From: Crocinitomicaceae bacterium | Lineage (GTDB): Bacteria > Bacteroidota > Bacteroidia > Flavobacteriales_D > Crocinitomicaceae | Assembly (NCBI GenBank): GCA_029252405.1 | Contig: JAQXBM010000091.1 | Coordinates: forward strand, 1 to 54,431 | Reading direction: 5' to 3' | DNA: 54,431 nt | Shown: positions 44,874-54,397 of the stretch, in pieces | Position numbering within the stretch: the stretch's first letter is position 1 | How the letters are laid out: every line of letters starts with the position of its first letter | The notes under the pieces: model-generated | What the model was told of the DNA's origin: nothing | Seen by the model: only the letters and a program-made list of their open reading frames with translations | Database searches by the model: none | Program-made: the position numbers and the translations under genes

Positions 44874-46034
44874 ATGTCATTTTCTTCTTTAGAACTGCCC
44901 AAATACTTACTCAAAGCGCTGGAGCGTGAAAACTACGCCAAACCTTACCCCATTCAGGAAATGGCCATTCCAGTGGTGCTTCAAAAAAAGGACCTTCTCG
45001 GAATTGCTCAAACGGGTTCGGGTAAAACTGCGAGCTATGTTCTTCCAATCCTTGTCAATTTAGAGGGAGTCGAAACACCTGGCGACCGACACCCAAGTAC
45101 ATTGGTTCTCGTTCCAACAAGAGAATTAGCCATTCAAGTTGCCGGGGTGTTCAAGCATTTCGCAGAAGCTATGCCCTACCGTTGTAAGTCCCTCGCTGTT
45201 TATGGAGGTGTCTCAGCTGATGGACAAATGCAGAACATGAGAGACGTAAGTATTTTGGTCGCCACTCCTGGAAGATTACTCGATTTATTGGACTCAAATT
45301 CAGTTCAACTTTCGGCCGTAAACACACTCGTTTTGGATGAGGCCGACAAAATGCTAAATCTTGGATTCAAGGAAGAAATGGATGAAATATTGAGCTTTTT
45401 GCCCGAAGAACGTCAAAATTTGCTCTTTTCGGCCACTTTGAGCCCTCATATTGAAAATGTAAAAAGTGTTTTGTTGAATGATCCTTTGGTTATTCAAATT
45501 GAGAAGAAAGAACAAAACATCGAACTGATCAACCAAACAGCATATTCGGTTAAACTTGAACAAAAAGGACCACTCCTCAGGCATTTGATTAAGGAAAAAA
45601 AGATGAAACAAGTGTTGATCTTTACCTCAACTGTTCACCAAGCGAATGTCGTGACGCAAAAACTGAATCAAAATCGAATTGATGCAGATGCAATTCACGG
45701 TAAGCGAACTCAGCGAGAACGAACGGCTGCTCTGAAAGATTTCAAAAATGGACGTCTTCGAGTCCTCGTTGCCACGGATCTTCTATCCCGAGGGATAGAC
45801 ATTCAGTCTCTTCCATTCGTGATCAATTACGAATTACCGCGATCACCGAAAGATTTTGTTCACAGAATTGGTCGTACAGGTCGAGCGGATAATCCTGGAG
45901 AAGCGCTGACTTTCGTTACTGAAGAAGATGAACATCATTTCAAAGTGATTCAAAAGAAGATGAAGAAATTTGTTGATTTAATTGATAATGAGGATGTAGC
46001 AAAATTGATCACTCAGAAATATCAAAAAAAGTAG
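44874..46034 (+). CDS. DEAD-box RNA helicase (second copy)
   Basis: 386 residues with Q motif KPYPIQ, Walker A AQTGSGKT (about 45-52), PTRELA, DEAD in VLDEADKMLN near 157, SAT in FSATL near 185, and HRIGRTGRA near 330. Short form without a long basic tail. Not a tandem copy of the one at 9729 and differing throughout outside the motifs, so the two probably have different RNA targets. Monocistronic. Confidence 0.93.
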   Translation: MSFSSLELPKYLLKALERENYAKPYPIQEMAIPVVLQKKDLLGIAQTGSGKTASYVLPILVNLEGVETPGDRHPSTLVLVPTRELAIQVAGVFKHFAEAMPYRCKSLAVYGGVSADGQMQNMRDVSILVATPGRLLDLLDSNSVQLSAVNTLVLDEADKMLNLGFKEEMDEILSFLPEERQNLLFSATLSPHIENVKSVLLNDPLVIQIEKKEQNIELINQTAYSVKLEQKGPLLRHLIKEKKMKQVLIFTSTVHQANVVTQKLNQNRIDADAIHGKRTQRERTAALKDFKNGRLRVLVATDLLSRGIDIQSLPFVINYELPRSPKDFVHRIGRTGRADNPGEALTFVTEEDEHHFKVIQKKMKKFVDLIDNEDVAKLITQKYQKK

Positions 46035-46151
46035 CCAATCAATTTCCAACAAATTCCTCAATCAGGTATTTATACGGTTAACAGACCAGCGGCATGTAGT
46101 TAGTTTTGGTGGAAATAAATATTCTACTTTTTAAACTCTAAAAAAAACACT

Positions 46152-47270
46152 ATGTCAACTAAACACTGTATTGAAAACATTCCTAGCTTAAAGAACATCA
46201 AAGGAGTAAGTTATTCACCGGCTCCATCAGACGACAAGCCTGCTCCACCGTCAAAATATTTCGACACCGACTTCGCAAACTCCTGCTTCCCTAAGATTTG
46301 GGATGATGCAAACGGTGGACGAGGTGACATTAAGAACTTAGCTGGTCTTGGTGTCAACTTTATTCACTTATACAATTGGAGCGTACCTCCAGCACCGGGA
46401 AATACACCTGGATCCCACGAAAGATCTCATACTACCTTCTTAAACAAATGTGGAAATGAAAACGTCAATGTTTTCGTTCCGATATCCAATTACTTCCTAG
46501 GTGAAATTGCCAATGGAAATGGTGCAACTGCAAAAACACAAATTGCCGCAATGGTAAAAGAAGTATATAACGGTGGAACTAAAAGATATGGAGGAGCCGC
46601 GATGTGGGGAGTCGCAAATGAATATGACTTGCAAAATGCGTTCTCGGCCGCAAATATTGCAACTGCAATGGAATACATTCTTGAAGCCGAGTCATCTCAA
46701 GGGATCCCAGCATCTGAATTAATGCCAATCACATCTCCCGTATCATTTGGCACATTTGGAGAGCCACTAAAACCTGGAATCGTAAAAGTAAAAGAACTGC
46801 AAACGGCAATAGAAGCGAATAGCTCTTTGGGTACTACATTTTGGAACTCACGATTCGTGGCTTCAGTGAATCCGTTTAACGATGGGACTTTCATTGCAAA
46901 CTACATTGCTACTACATTTCCAACGGCTTTCCCTGATACGTATTTCTTCTTTTCAGAAATGGGTTCTGCAATTCAAGCGGGAACACCATCGTCAGACGAG
47001 GCGCAACAAGCTGCTTACGTATTGGATCAATTGAACAATTCCAATCCTAGTGGGTATTTCCTTGGAAGATGTGTGTTCCAATTTTTGGATCAAACAGCCA
47101 TGAAAACAGGAACTGAAGCGACGTTTGGAATGAATAAATTCTCTGGGACCTCTACTACTAGTCCAATTCAGCCTTCAACATACGATCCAGGAGGTGGAGA
47201 CAACTACACGGTGGATGTTCTTACTAAAAAACCACTTCACGCTTCTGTAAAAACAGTCTATTCTAAATAA
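46152..47270 (+). CDS. putative TIM-barrel glycoside hydrolase without signal peptide (GH72/GH-A-like)
   Basis: 372 residues. The start, IKGVSYSPAPSDDKP...YFDTDF...GRGDIKNLAGLGVNFIHLYNW, is the first-strand pattern of GH72/GH17-like beta-glucan enzymes. Candidate catalytic residues match the GH-A clan: Glu157 in VANEYD (acid/base, after strand 4) and Glu269 in FFFSEMGS (nucleophile, strand 7). No signal peptide or T9SS domain is present, unusual for such an enzyme. A terminator-like hairpin follows. Activity is inferred; family assignment is moderate. Confidence 0.7.
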   Translation: MSTKHCIENIPSLKNIKGVSYSPAPSDDKPAPPSKYFDTDFANSCFPKIWDDANGGRGDIKNLAGLGVNFIHLYNWSVPPAPGNTPGSHERSHTTFLNKCGNENVNVFVPISNYFLGEIANGNGATAKTQIAAMVKEVYNGGTKRYGGAAMWGVANEYDLQNAFSAANIATAMEYILEAESSQGIPASELMPITSPVSFGTFGEPLKPGIVKVKELQTAIEANSSLGTTFWNSRFVASVNPFNDGTFIANYIATTFPTAFPDTYFFFSEMGSAIQAGTPSSDEAQQAAYVLDQLNNSNPSGYFLGRCVFQFLDQTAMKTGTEATFGMNKFSGTSTTSPIQPSTYDPGGGDNYTVDVLTKKPLHASVKTVYSK

Positions 47271-47286
47271 GAAACAGAATATAAAG

Positions 47287-47318
47287 TAGAGCTGATTCGA
47301 AAGGGTCGGCTCTATTTC
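47287..47318 (+). terminator. possible terminator after the glycoside hydrolase-like gene
   Basis: TAGAGCTGA (47287-47295) pairs with TCGGCTCTA (47306-47314) with one G-T pair, followed by a short T-rich tract. Confidence 0.45.
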
Positions 47319-47350
47319 ATTTTACATTGACCCTAGAGGCGAGCGTTTTC

Positions 47351-47914
47351 TCATTTCGGCTCATGGTTCTCTCTCTTGCGACAATGATAAATGTATTCCT
47401 TTGGGAAGCCTTTTAAATTCATTATTTCGCATTCGTCAAAAACGGCTTGGAATTTCTTGAAGTTGAATTTGGTTAGCAATACTTGACTGTAGCTCGAACC
47501 GCCATTCAACATGTCATAAGCGCTCTGGATAATCGTATTCCCCTTCTCTTCTGAGAAAAATGAAAATGGAATGGATGAGATCACAGCATCAATTGGTTCC
47601 GTGACGTGCTTTTTCAAATTCTCAGCGCCATCGTTGATAATGATTAATCGTTCGTCGTCAATCATTTCTTTTACGTCATCACAGAACTCTTTCACAACTT
47701 CAAAGGCATACAGTTTTGAATTGGGACCAATCGTAGCTAAAATCTCACGTGTGATATTCCCGTGTCCCATGCCATACTCAACAACAATAACGTCGCGATC
47801 CCTTGGAATCCGCTGACAGATTTCCAATTCCACTTTTCTGCTCGTTTCCTTAAATGCTCCCGTTTCACGGAAATTCTTGAGGTACTTGAGTCCTGTTTTT
47901 CGTTTTTGATTCAA
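47351..47914 (-). CDS. class I SAM-dependent methyltransferase (PmtA/rRNA-dimethylase-like)
   Basis: 187 residues. The SAM site is VIVVEYGMGHGNITREIL (about 42-59), with an acidic residue after the next strand (LYAFEVVKEFCD) and IDAVISSIPFSFF near 110, which resembles the catalytic loop of phospholipid N-methyltransferases and KsgA-like enzymes. Substrate is not clear; lipid or nucleic acid methylation are both possible. It is 27 bases after the relA/spoT gene and may be the end of that operon. Confidence 0.8.
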   Translation of the reverse strand: MNQKRKTGLKYLKNFRETGAFKETSRKVELEICQRIPRDRDVIVVEYGMGHGNITREILATIGPNSKLYAFEVVKEFCDDVKEMIDDERLIIINDGAENLKKHVTEPIDAVISSIPFSFFSEEKGNTIIQSAYDMLNGGSSYSQVLLTKFNFKKFQAVFDECEIMNLKGFPKEYIYHCRKRENHEPK

Positions 47915-47941
47915 AGTTTTGCTCTTGTTACTTCTCTTCGG

Positions 47942-50155
47942 TTATTCCTCTGATTTTCCAGCGCGAACAACACGTTGCACACCTTCCACTTGTTCGAACT
48001 TAGACATTAAGTTACTCAAATGTTCGGTGTCGTAGACCATCACGGTCATCTTTCCTTCAAAAATTCCGTCATCCGTTTCGAAAGAAATAGAGCGCATGTT
48101 CACATTTGCCTCATTTGAAAGAATTTGCGTCAATTGATTGACAATTCCAACGCGGTCGATTCCATAAACTGTAATTGCCGCAATGTTTTCCTTGATTTCC
48201 GTATCCTTCCACGTCGCCTTCAAGCAGCGGTAAGCCATTTTCGACATCAAATGTTCGGCATTGGGGCAGTTGTTTCGGTGGATTTTAATTCCTTCGTGAA
48301 TCGTCACAAATCCAAACACTTTATCCCCAGGAATCGGGTTGCAGCATTGCGCAAGTGTGTAGTCGATATTTTTGAAATCATCACCAATGACAATTGTATC
48401 GTCTTTCTTGTTGACTTTGGAATACACCTCTTTCGACTTCTTTCGAACGTATTTCGGCTTGTCCAATTGAAGTAATCCGTTGACGTTATCAAGCTCTCTT
48501 AATTTCTTAAGGTCGACTTTTCCTTTTGCAATTCTGAAGTACAGTTCAGTGGCGGTTGGAACTTTGTAGAACTTTTCTAAAATTGAAATGTTCTCTGAAA
48601 CGTATCGGATGTTGTGCTGGCGGAATTTCCTGTCCAAGATTTCCTTTCCATCGAGGGCGATCATTTTCAGTTCCTCGTTCAAAGACGATTTAATCTTCTG
48701 ACGAGCTCGAGCCGTAACAACGAACTTCAACCATTCCTCGTTTGGCTTTTGCTTGGATGAGGTGATGATGTCCACTTGATCTCCGCTCTGCAGCTGATAG
48801 CTCAATGGTACCAATCGGTTGTTCACCTTCGCCCCGATACATTTGTCCCCGATTTGCGTGTGAATATCGTAGGCAAAATCCAAAATCGTAGCGCCAGTTG
48901 GAAGTACACGTAAATCACCTTTTGGGGTGAAAATGTAAATCTCATCATTGAACAAATTCAGCTTGAACTCTTCAATGAAATCCATGGCATTCGCATCTGG
49001 ATTCGCGAGCAAATCGCGTATTTCTGTAATCCAACGATCGAATTTCGTTTCGCTGGTCTTTGACTCTTTGTATTTGTAGTGAGCGGCCAATCCTTTCTCG
49101 GCAATCTCATCCATTCTCTTCGAACGAATTTGCACTTCAACCCACTTCCCTGTTTCAGACATTACCGTCGTGTGCAGCGATTCGTAACCGTTAGCACGTG
49201 GCGTTGAAATCCAATCGCGCAGTCTGTCTGGACTCGGTTGATAGAAATCGGTAACGATACTGTAGATTCTCCAACAATCCGGCTTCTCCATTTCCATCGG
49301 CGTATCGACAATGATTCGGATGGCGAAAAGATCAAACACCTCTTCAAATGGAACACCTTTGGTCGTCATCTTTCTCCAAATAGAAGAAATGGATTTCGTT
49401 CGTGCTTTAATCTCAAAATCGTATCCTTCTGTCCCGAGAGAATCTTTGATTGGCTGAACAAACTTTCGAATGAATCTGTTACGCGCGTCCTTGGTCGACT
49501 TCAGTTTCCCTTCAATGTCTAAATAGGTTGAAGGCTCAGTGTAGCGCATCGCCAAATCTTCCAACTCACTTTTCGCTGAGTACAATCCCAAACGGTGAGC
49601 AAGCGGTGCATAGAGAAATTTCGTCTCCGAAGCAATCTTCATTTGCTTGTCTGGACGCATACTTCCTAGCGTACGCATGTTGTGCAAACGATCCGCCAAT
49701 TTGATGATCACCACACGGATATCATCAGAAATGGTCAAAACCATCTTACGGAAGTTCTCCGCTTGAACCGAAGCATTCTCATCAAATACTTCAGGAATTT
49801 TCGTCAATCCATCAATGATCAATCGAACGCGGTGTCCGAATAAATCCTCAATATCTTCAAGTGTGATGTGTGTATCCTCAACGGTATCGTGCAAGAGTGC
49901 ACAGATAATTGCCGTTGGTCCGAGCGCCATTTCTTCAGCACAAATTCGCGCTACGGCAATCGGGTGATAAATATAAGGCTCGCCAGATTTGCGGCGCATT
50001 TCACTGTGAGCATCAACGGCAACATCGAAGGCTTTTCGAATCATGCGCGTGTCCTCCTTGTTGCGATCTTTTACATTTCGCATCAATCCACGAAAGGCAT
50101 TCAGAATTTCTTTCCGTTCCTTTTCTAGATCAATATTTGAAGGTGTGTTGCTCAA
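47942..50155 (-). CDS. bifunctional (p)ppGpp synthetase/hydrolase, RelA/SpoT type
   Basis: 737 residues. HD hydrolase domain with YIYHPIAVARIC near 60 and LLHDTVEDTH near 87; synthetase domain with RTKSISSIWRKM near 253 and the ESLHTTV region near 320; TGS domain (about 400-460; IYIFTPKGDLRVLP); zinc/CC region with CCNPIPGD near 635; C-terminal ACT domain (about 660-737). It makes and breaks ppGpp in the cytoplasm to control the stringent response. Both catalytic halves look intact. It starts 13 bases after the fahA stop. Confidence 0.97.
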   Translation of the reverse strand: MSNTPSNIDLEKERKEILNAFRGLMRNVKDRNKEDTRMIRKAFDVAVDAHSEMRRKSGEPYIYHPIAVARICAEEMALGPTAIICALLHDTVEDTHITLEDIEDLFGHRVRLIIDGLTKIPEVFDENASVQAENFRKMVLTISDDIRVVIIKLADRLHNMRTLGSMRPDKQMKIASETKFLYAPLAHRLGLYSAKSELEDLAMRYTEPSTYLDIEGKLKSTKDARNRFIRKFVQPIKDSLGTEGYDFEIKARTKSISSIWRKMTTKGVPFEEVFDLFAIRIIVDTPMEMEKPDCWRIYSIVTDFYQPSPDRLRDWISTPRANGYESLHTTVMSETGKWVEVQIRSKRMDEIAEKGLAAHYKYKESKTSETKFDRWITEIRDLLANPDANAMDFIEEFKLNLFNDEIYIFTPKGDLRVLPTGATILDFAYDIHTQIGDKCIGAKVNNRLVPLSYQLQSGDQVDIITSSKQKPNEEWLKFVVTARARQKIKSSLNEELKMIALDGKEILDRKFRQHNIRYVSENISILEKFYKVPTATELYFRIAKGKVDLKKLRELDNVNGLLQLDKPKYVRKKSKEVYSKVNKKDDTIVIGDDFKNIDYTLAQCCNPIPGDKVFGFVTIHEGIKIHRNNCPNAEHLMSKMAYRCLKATWKDTEIKENIAAITVYGIDRVGIVNQLTQILSNEANVNMRSISFETDDGIFEGKMTVMVYDTEHLSNLMSKFEQVEGVQRVVRAGKSEE

Positions 50156-50168
50156 GTTACTTCGTCAA

Positions 50169-51443
50169 TTATGTTACTGGTAATACTTTCGCAGCTACTT
50201 CACCAAATCCTACTCGAACACCATCTTTTTCGCAGTGTCCACGCATGATTACAGTATCGTGATCGTTGATGAATTTTCTTTCTGAACCATCAGGCATTGG
50301 AACTGGCTTCGTTCCTTTCCATGAAATCTCCAACATCGATCCGAATTCTCCTTCTTCTGGTCCACTGATCGTTCCCGATCCCATGCAATCACCCGTGCGA
50401 ATGTTGCATCCATTCACGGTGTGGTGTGCCAATTGCTGGTTCATGTTCCAGTACATGTGGCGGTAGTTTGATTTACAAACAGACACCTCATCTTGTCCTT
50501 CAGGCTTGATCAACACATCCAAATTGATGGCGATGTGCTTGTCTCCCGAGTATTCCAAATATGGCAACACTTTCGGATCTTGAACCGGTCCAGCAACGCG
50601 GAATGGCTCCAATGCATCCAAGGTCACAATCCAACATGAAATGTGCGAAGCGAAGTTCTTTCCGAGGAAAGGTCCTAGTGGAACGTACTCCCACCCTTGA
50701 ATATCGCGAGCGCTCCAATCGTTGAGCAATGCCATTCCGAAAATGTAGTCATCAGCTTCCTCCGTTGAAATTGTTCCTCCAAGCGGTTTTCCTTCGTATG
50801 TGAAGAAGGCCGTTTCCAATTCGAAATCCAACAAGTTACACGGTCCATAAACTGGAACTTCAGCTGTAGGTGGTTTCTTTTGACCTTTTGGACGGTGAAA
50901 ATCTACTCCCGAAGGAACGATTGAACTTGAACGTCCGTGGTAACCAACAGGAATGTGTTTCCAGTTTGGCAATAACGCGTTATTTGGGTCTCTGAACAAA
51001 CATCCCACGTTGAATGCGTGCTGCTCGCTTGAGTAAAAATCGGTGTAATCTCCAATCTCAATCGGCATCAGCATGGTTACTTCTGACATTGAAATTAGGA
51101 TTTGATCCACATGGTGTTGTTTCCCTTGTAAATCTGTGTTATCAGCGTGAAACAATTTAGAAATTCGTCCGCGCAACTTTCGCGTTCCGACTTTCCCTTT
51201 TTTCATCATTTTGTTGAGAGAATCCGTATCGAAATCTTCCAATGAAAAAGGTAAGTTTTCCATGTATCCAAGAACGAACAGTGATTTCAAATCAATGGCG
51301 AACTCCCCAATTCGAGAAGCAATGCGCGGCTGTCCATTCCCCACTTGGATAATTCCAAAGGGTAAATTTTGAATTGGAAAATCTGAATCTTTTGACACTT
51401 CTACCCAAGAAGTCAATGATGGATCATTTGCTGATAAACTCAT
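50169..51443 (-). CDS. fahA: fumarylacetoacetase
   Basis: 424 residues. FahA hydrolyses fumarylacetoacetate to fumarate and acetoacetate, the last step of tyrosine and phenylalanine breakdown. Seen: FGIIQVGNGQPRI near 29, the active-site region DYTDFYSSEQHA near 124 with metal-binding Asp, VGYHGRSSSIV near 153, and LLNDWSARDIQGWEYVPLGP near 235. The rest of the tyrosine pathway is not in the window. It lies 18 bases after ychF and 13 before relA/spoT. Confidence 0.95.
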   Translation of the reverse strand: MSLSANDPSLTSWVEVSKDSDFPIQNLPFGIIQVGNGQPRIASRIGEFAIDLKSLFVLGYMENLPFSLEDFDTDSLNKMMKKGKVGTRKLRGRISKLFHADNTDLQGKQHHVDQILISMSEVTMLMPIEIGDYTDFYSSEQHAFNVGCLFRDPNNALLPNWKHIPVGYHGRSSSIVPSGVDFHRPKGQKKPPTAEVPVYGPCNLLDFELETAFFTYEGKPLGGTISTEEADDYIFGMALLNDWSARDIQGWEYVPLGPFLGKNFASHISCWIVTLDALEPFRVAGPVQDPKVLPYLEYSGDKHIAINLDVLIKPEGQDEVSVCKSNYRHMYWNMNQQLAHHTVNGCNIRTGDCMGSGTISGPEEGEFGSMLEISWKGTKPVPMPDGSERKFINDHDTVIMRGHCEKDGVRVGFGEVAAKVLPVT

Positions 51444-51461
51444 AATGTGGTCTTCTAATTA

Positions 51462-52559
51462 TTATACATTGAAGCGGAAGTGCATGATATCACCATCTTC
51501 CACGACATATTCTTTTCCTTCTACGCGAAACTTTCCTGCATCTTTCACAGCATTTTCGCTTTCATATTCTACAAAATCGTTGTATTTCATCACTTCGGCG
51601 CGGATAAATCCTTTTTCGAAATCCGTGTGAATAACTCCAGCCGCTTGTGGTGCCGTCATTCCTTTTTTGATTGTCCAAGCGCGAACTTCCTTCTCACCTG
51701 CTGTGAAATACGTTTCCAAGTTCAACAAGGCATACGCCGAACGAATCAAACGATTCACTCCTGATACTTCCAAGCCAAGCTCTTCCATGAACATTTGACG
51801 TTCCTCGTACTCTTCTAATTCAGCGATGTCGGCTTCAATCTTCGCACCGACAACCAATACCTGGGCATCCTCATCTTTTACCGCTTCTTTCACCGTTTCA
51901 ACGTATGCGTTTCCATTCTTCACAGAAGCTTCATCAACGTTGCACAAATACATCACTGGTTTTGCCGTAATCAATTGGAACGATTTCATGACAGCAGCGT
52001 CATCTTCTCCTAGCTCAATCGTTCGGACAGATTTACCATTTTCCAAGGCTTCTTTTGCCATTTCAGCCAATGCGTGTTCTTTCACGGCATCTTTATCTCC
52101 CGATTTGATGATCCGAGACAATCCGCTCAATTTCTTTTCGATCGTTTCTAAATCTTTCAATTGAAGCTCAATATCGATGATTTCCTTATCGGCTACAGGA
52201 TCAACTTTTGCGTCTACGTGAATTACATTTTCATCGTCGAAGCAGCGCAACACGTGAATGATTGCATCCGTTTCGCGAATATTCGCCAAGAACTGATTTC
52301 CCAATCCTTCACCTTTCGATGCACCTTTCACCAAACCAGCGATATCTACAATTTCCATTGTCGTTGGCAATACGCGTTGCGGGTTCACAAGCTTCTCCAA
52401 GTTTTCCAATCGCGTATCGGGAACAGAGATTGTTCCTACGTTTGGTTCAATAGTACAGAAAGGGTAATTTGCCGACTGCGCTTTTGCGTTGGACAAACAA
52501 TTAAAAAGAGTGGATTTTCCAACGTTTGGTAATCCCACAATTCCACATTTTAAAGCCAT
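51462..52559 (-). CDS. ychF: YchF-family ATPase (Obg-related)
   Basis: 365 residues. N-terminal P-loop GIVGLPNVGKSTLF (about 5-18) with the YPFCTIEPNVG switch, DIAGLVKGASKGEGLGN near 72, then a coiled domain and a C-terminal TGS domain (about 280-365; YFTAGEKEVRAWTI). YchF prefers ATP over GTP and binds the ribosome, with a role in stress and redox responses. Normal length. It heads the ychF-fahA-relA/spoT set and has a -7 box close upstream. Confidence 0.97.
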   Translation of the reverse strand: MALKCGIVGLPNVGKSTLFNCLSNAKAQSANYPFCTIEPNVGTISVPDTRLENLEKLVNPQRVLPTTMEIVDIAGLVKGASKGEGLGNQFLANIRETDAIIHVLRCFDDENVIHVDAKVDPVADKEIIDIELQLKDLETIEKKLSGLSRIIKSGDKDAVKEHALAEMAKEALENGKSVRTIELGEDDAAVMKSFQLITAKPVMYLCNVDEASVKNGNAYVETVKEAVKDEDAQVLVVGAKIEADIAELEEYEERQMFMEELGLEVSGVNRLIRSAYALLNLETYFTAGEKEVRAWTIKKGMTAPQAAGVIHTDFEKGFIRAEVMKYNDFVEYESENAVKDAGKFRVEGKEYVVEDGDIMHFRFNV

Positions 52560-52576
52560 GTAATTCGAATTTTAGA

Positions 52577-52584
52577 CAAAGATA
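52577..52584 (-). promoter_or_regulatory. -7 promoter box TATCTTTG for ychF
   Basis: Exact TAnnTTTG match on the minus strand, 17 bases before the ATG at 52559. Likely start of the ychF-fahA-relA/spoT transcript. Confidence 0.55.
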
Positions 52585-52662
52585 ATTTATTGGTGGAATT
52601 AACCTGCATTGAGACGGCACGACTATTGTGGAAAAAGAGGAATGTAATCTAAACACTGACTT

Positions 52663-53154
52663 ATGAAAACCCTTTTCACACTATTCATTTTTCTCGCTTC
52701 ATTTTCTATCTCAGCTCAAAGCATTTCTGATCAAGTTGGAGGAGTTTCTTGCTCGTACGAGCTCTATTCGGATGGCGATACTTTGGATGTAATTAAACAA
52801 CTTTTGATACAGCGACCTACGGCGAGATCAGGTGTTTCAGACATTGAGAATCAAAGTTATGGGTATGGGTATGCTTATAGCAGTTGGTGTTTAGAGTTCG
52901 TTACCAATACTGGAATATCAACAAGAAATAGAAATAATTTGGAACGAAGAAACCGGAGAGGAAAGTACAACGTCACATTTAAAAATCGTGCAGGCGGAAT
53001 GTTATTTAGTCAATATATGGGTCGTGACAAAGTGCGATTATGGAAAGGAAAAATCCATACAGGAGTTGTTTACACCTACTCATTGAACTTGATCGATGTT
53101 CCACTGATCGTTTTGGACAATGTTGCGTCGATTGATATTGTGAGGATTGAGTGA
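52663..53154 (+). CDS. exported protein of unknown function, Tyr/Gly-rich centre
   Basis: 163 residues with signal peptide (about 1-19, ending SISAQ). The centre has SYGYGYAYSSW, and two cysteines (SCSYE and SWCLE) may pair. Beta-rich pattern with basic NRNNLERRNRRGK. No family recognised. Transcribed alone, 105 bases after the ychF start, divergent from it; the attC-like repeat begins 24 bases after its stop. Confidence 0.72.
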   Translation: MKTLFTLFIFLASFSISAQSISDQVGGVSCSYELYSDGDTLDVIKQLLIQRPTARSGVSDIENQSYGYGYAYSSWCLEFVTNTGISTRNRNNLERRNRRGKYNVTFKNRAGGMLFSQYMGRDKVRLWKGKIHTGVVYTYSLNLIDVPLIVLDNVASIDIVRIE

Positions 53155-53177
53155 GGTTTTGGAATATTTGATATTTT

Positions 53178-53276
53178 GTTGAGAACCGAGCCGATAATAA
53201 GCAGTTGTAAGCGCTTGTTGTCGGTAAAATATAAATGAAATATGCGCCACTGTGGCGCATAGCTGAGTTAGCAACA
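53178..53276. repeat. attC-like imperfect inverted repeat, left side of a possible gene cassette
   Basis: GTTGAGAAC (53178-53186) faces GTTAGCAAC (53267-53275), imperfect inverted copies; with flanking bases 12 of 17 positions match. Between them is a perfect hairpin TATGCGCCA-CTG-TGGCGCATA (53241-53261). Size (99 bases) and layout resemble integron attC sites, but the outer core is not the strict GTTRRRY, so it may be another mobile repeat. Confidence 0.5.
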
Positions 53277-53296
53277 ATTAATACAACATCCCGAAA

Positions 53297-53863
53297 ATGA
53301 TTCAAATAAGAGAATATTTCGCCCATATAGTTGAAATGAGTGATATAGATTGGGAAATATTTTCTTCTAAGCTCAAAAAAGTTGAGTTTAAAAAAAGAAC
53401 GACAATTTTAGAAATTGGAAAAGTAGAAAACCATCTTAGTTTTATTGAAAAAGGCTCTGTAAGACTATTCATACCCAAAATAGAGAATGACTTGACCTTT
53501 GGATTTTCTTTTGGCGGTCAATTTATGAGCGCATATGACTCATTCCTAACTCAAAAACCTAGTACTTACCAAGCTGAAACTCTTACAGAAACAGTAATAT
53601 GGAGGTTAACTTTTGAAGACTTACAAGATGTTTATAAGCGAACAAAAATTGGTCATGAAATTGGTCGGGTAACAGCAGAAAACTTATTCCTTTCAAAAGT
53701 AAAAAGAGAACAATCACTGTTAAATGAAACTGCAGAAGTGAGGTATTTAAACCTTTTTAATGATCAGCCTCATTTGATTAAAGAAATCCCGCTCAAATAT
53801 CTTGCTTCTTATATTGGAGTAACACCGCAAGCCCTAAGCAGAATTAGAAAACGAATTTCTTAA
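53297..53863 (+). CDS. Crp/Fnr-family transcriptional regulator (cNMP-binding fold)
   Basis: 188 residues. Residues about 20-115 form a cyclic-nucleotide-binding beta-barrel (KKRTTILEIGKVENHLSFIEKG, GFSFGGQFMSAYDSF, TETVIWRLTFEDL); the C-terminus IPLKYLASYIGVTPQALSRIRKRI is the short helix-turn-helix of the Bacteroidota Crp/Fnr type. Ligand and target unknown. Eight of its eleven arginines use AGA/AGG, whereas in murB seven of ten use CGN, suggesting different origin. It starts 21 bases after the attC-like repeat. Confidence 0.88.
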   Translation: MIQIREYFAHIVEMSDIDWEIFSSKLKKVEFKKRTTILEIGKVENHLSFIEKGSVRLFIPKIENDLTFGFSFGGQFMSAYDSFLTQKPSTYQAETLTETVIWRLTFEDLQDVYKRTKIGHEIGRVTAENLFLSKVKREQSLLNETAEVRYLNLFNDQPHLIKEIPLKYLASYIGVTPQALSRIRKRIS

Positions 53864-53919
53864 CCTAGGTTCATTGTTTGAATAGTACCATATTCAGACA
53901 TTTGTCTAAAAAAGACAAG

Positions 53920-54375
53920 ATGAAACCCCTAATTGTATTAATTGCTGTTTTTGCGATCTCCCTCCTTACTCTAAAGCTAATCAATGGAAAGTTTGAATTT
54001 GACCTTTCGGCTCGCATAGGATTCTCAGTAATGCTTTTATTTACCGCTTTAGGGCACTTTTTATTTCCAGAGGGAATGGCACTGATGGTTCCAGACTTTA
54101 TTCCTTACAAAAAGGAGATGGTTTATTTTACCGCATTAATTGAAATTGCAGGTGCAATAGGTCTGCATGTCTCACAAATTCGCCCTTTAACAGGATGGTT
54201 GCTAATTTTGTTTTTCATTGCAATTCTCCCTTCAAATATAAAAGCATCAATTGACCATTTAGATTATCAAACAGGAAACTATAATGGATCTGGATTAACT
54301 TACCTATGGTTTAGAATCCCACTACAAATACTCTTTATCATCTGGGTATATGTTAGCTCAATAAAAATTTCATAA
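53920..54375 (+). CDS. DoxX-family membrane protein
   Basis: 151 residues from the ATG at 53920; a TTG at 53878 is in frame but gives an unlikely hydrophilic start. Four hydrophobic helices (about 1-20, 28-48, 65-85, 92-108, last 128-148) with FTALGHFLFPEGMALMVPDFIP between the second and third, the DoxX signature region. In the family, roles in oxidative stress or membrane redox have been proposed. 56 bases after the Crp/Fnr gene, same strand, both inside the repeat-bracketed module. Confidence 0.85.
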   Translation: MKPLIVLIAVFAISLLTLKLINGKFEFDLSARIGFSVMLLFTALGHFLFPEGMALMVPDFIPYKKEMVYFTALIEIAGAIGLHVSQIRPLTGWLLILFFIAILPSNIKASIDHLDYQTGNYNGSGLTYLWFRIPLQILFIIWVYVSSIKIS

Positions 54376-54397
54376 ACTATAAATTGGATACACCTCC

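Noticed and set aside
9729-46034. The two DEAD-box helicase genes as a recent duplication
   Set aside because: They differ throughout outside the shared motifs and lie 34 kb apart; ordinary paralogues.
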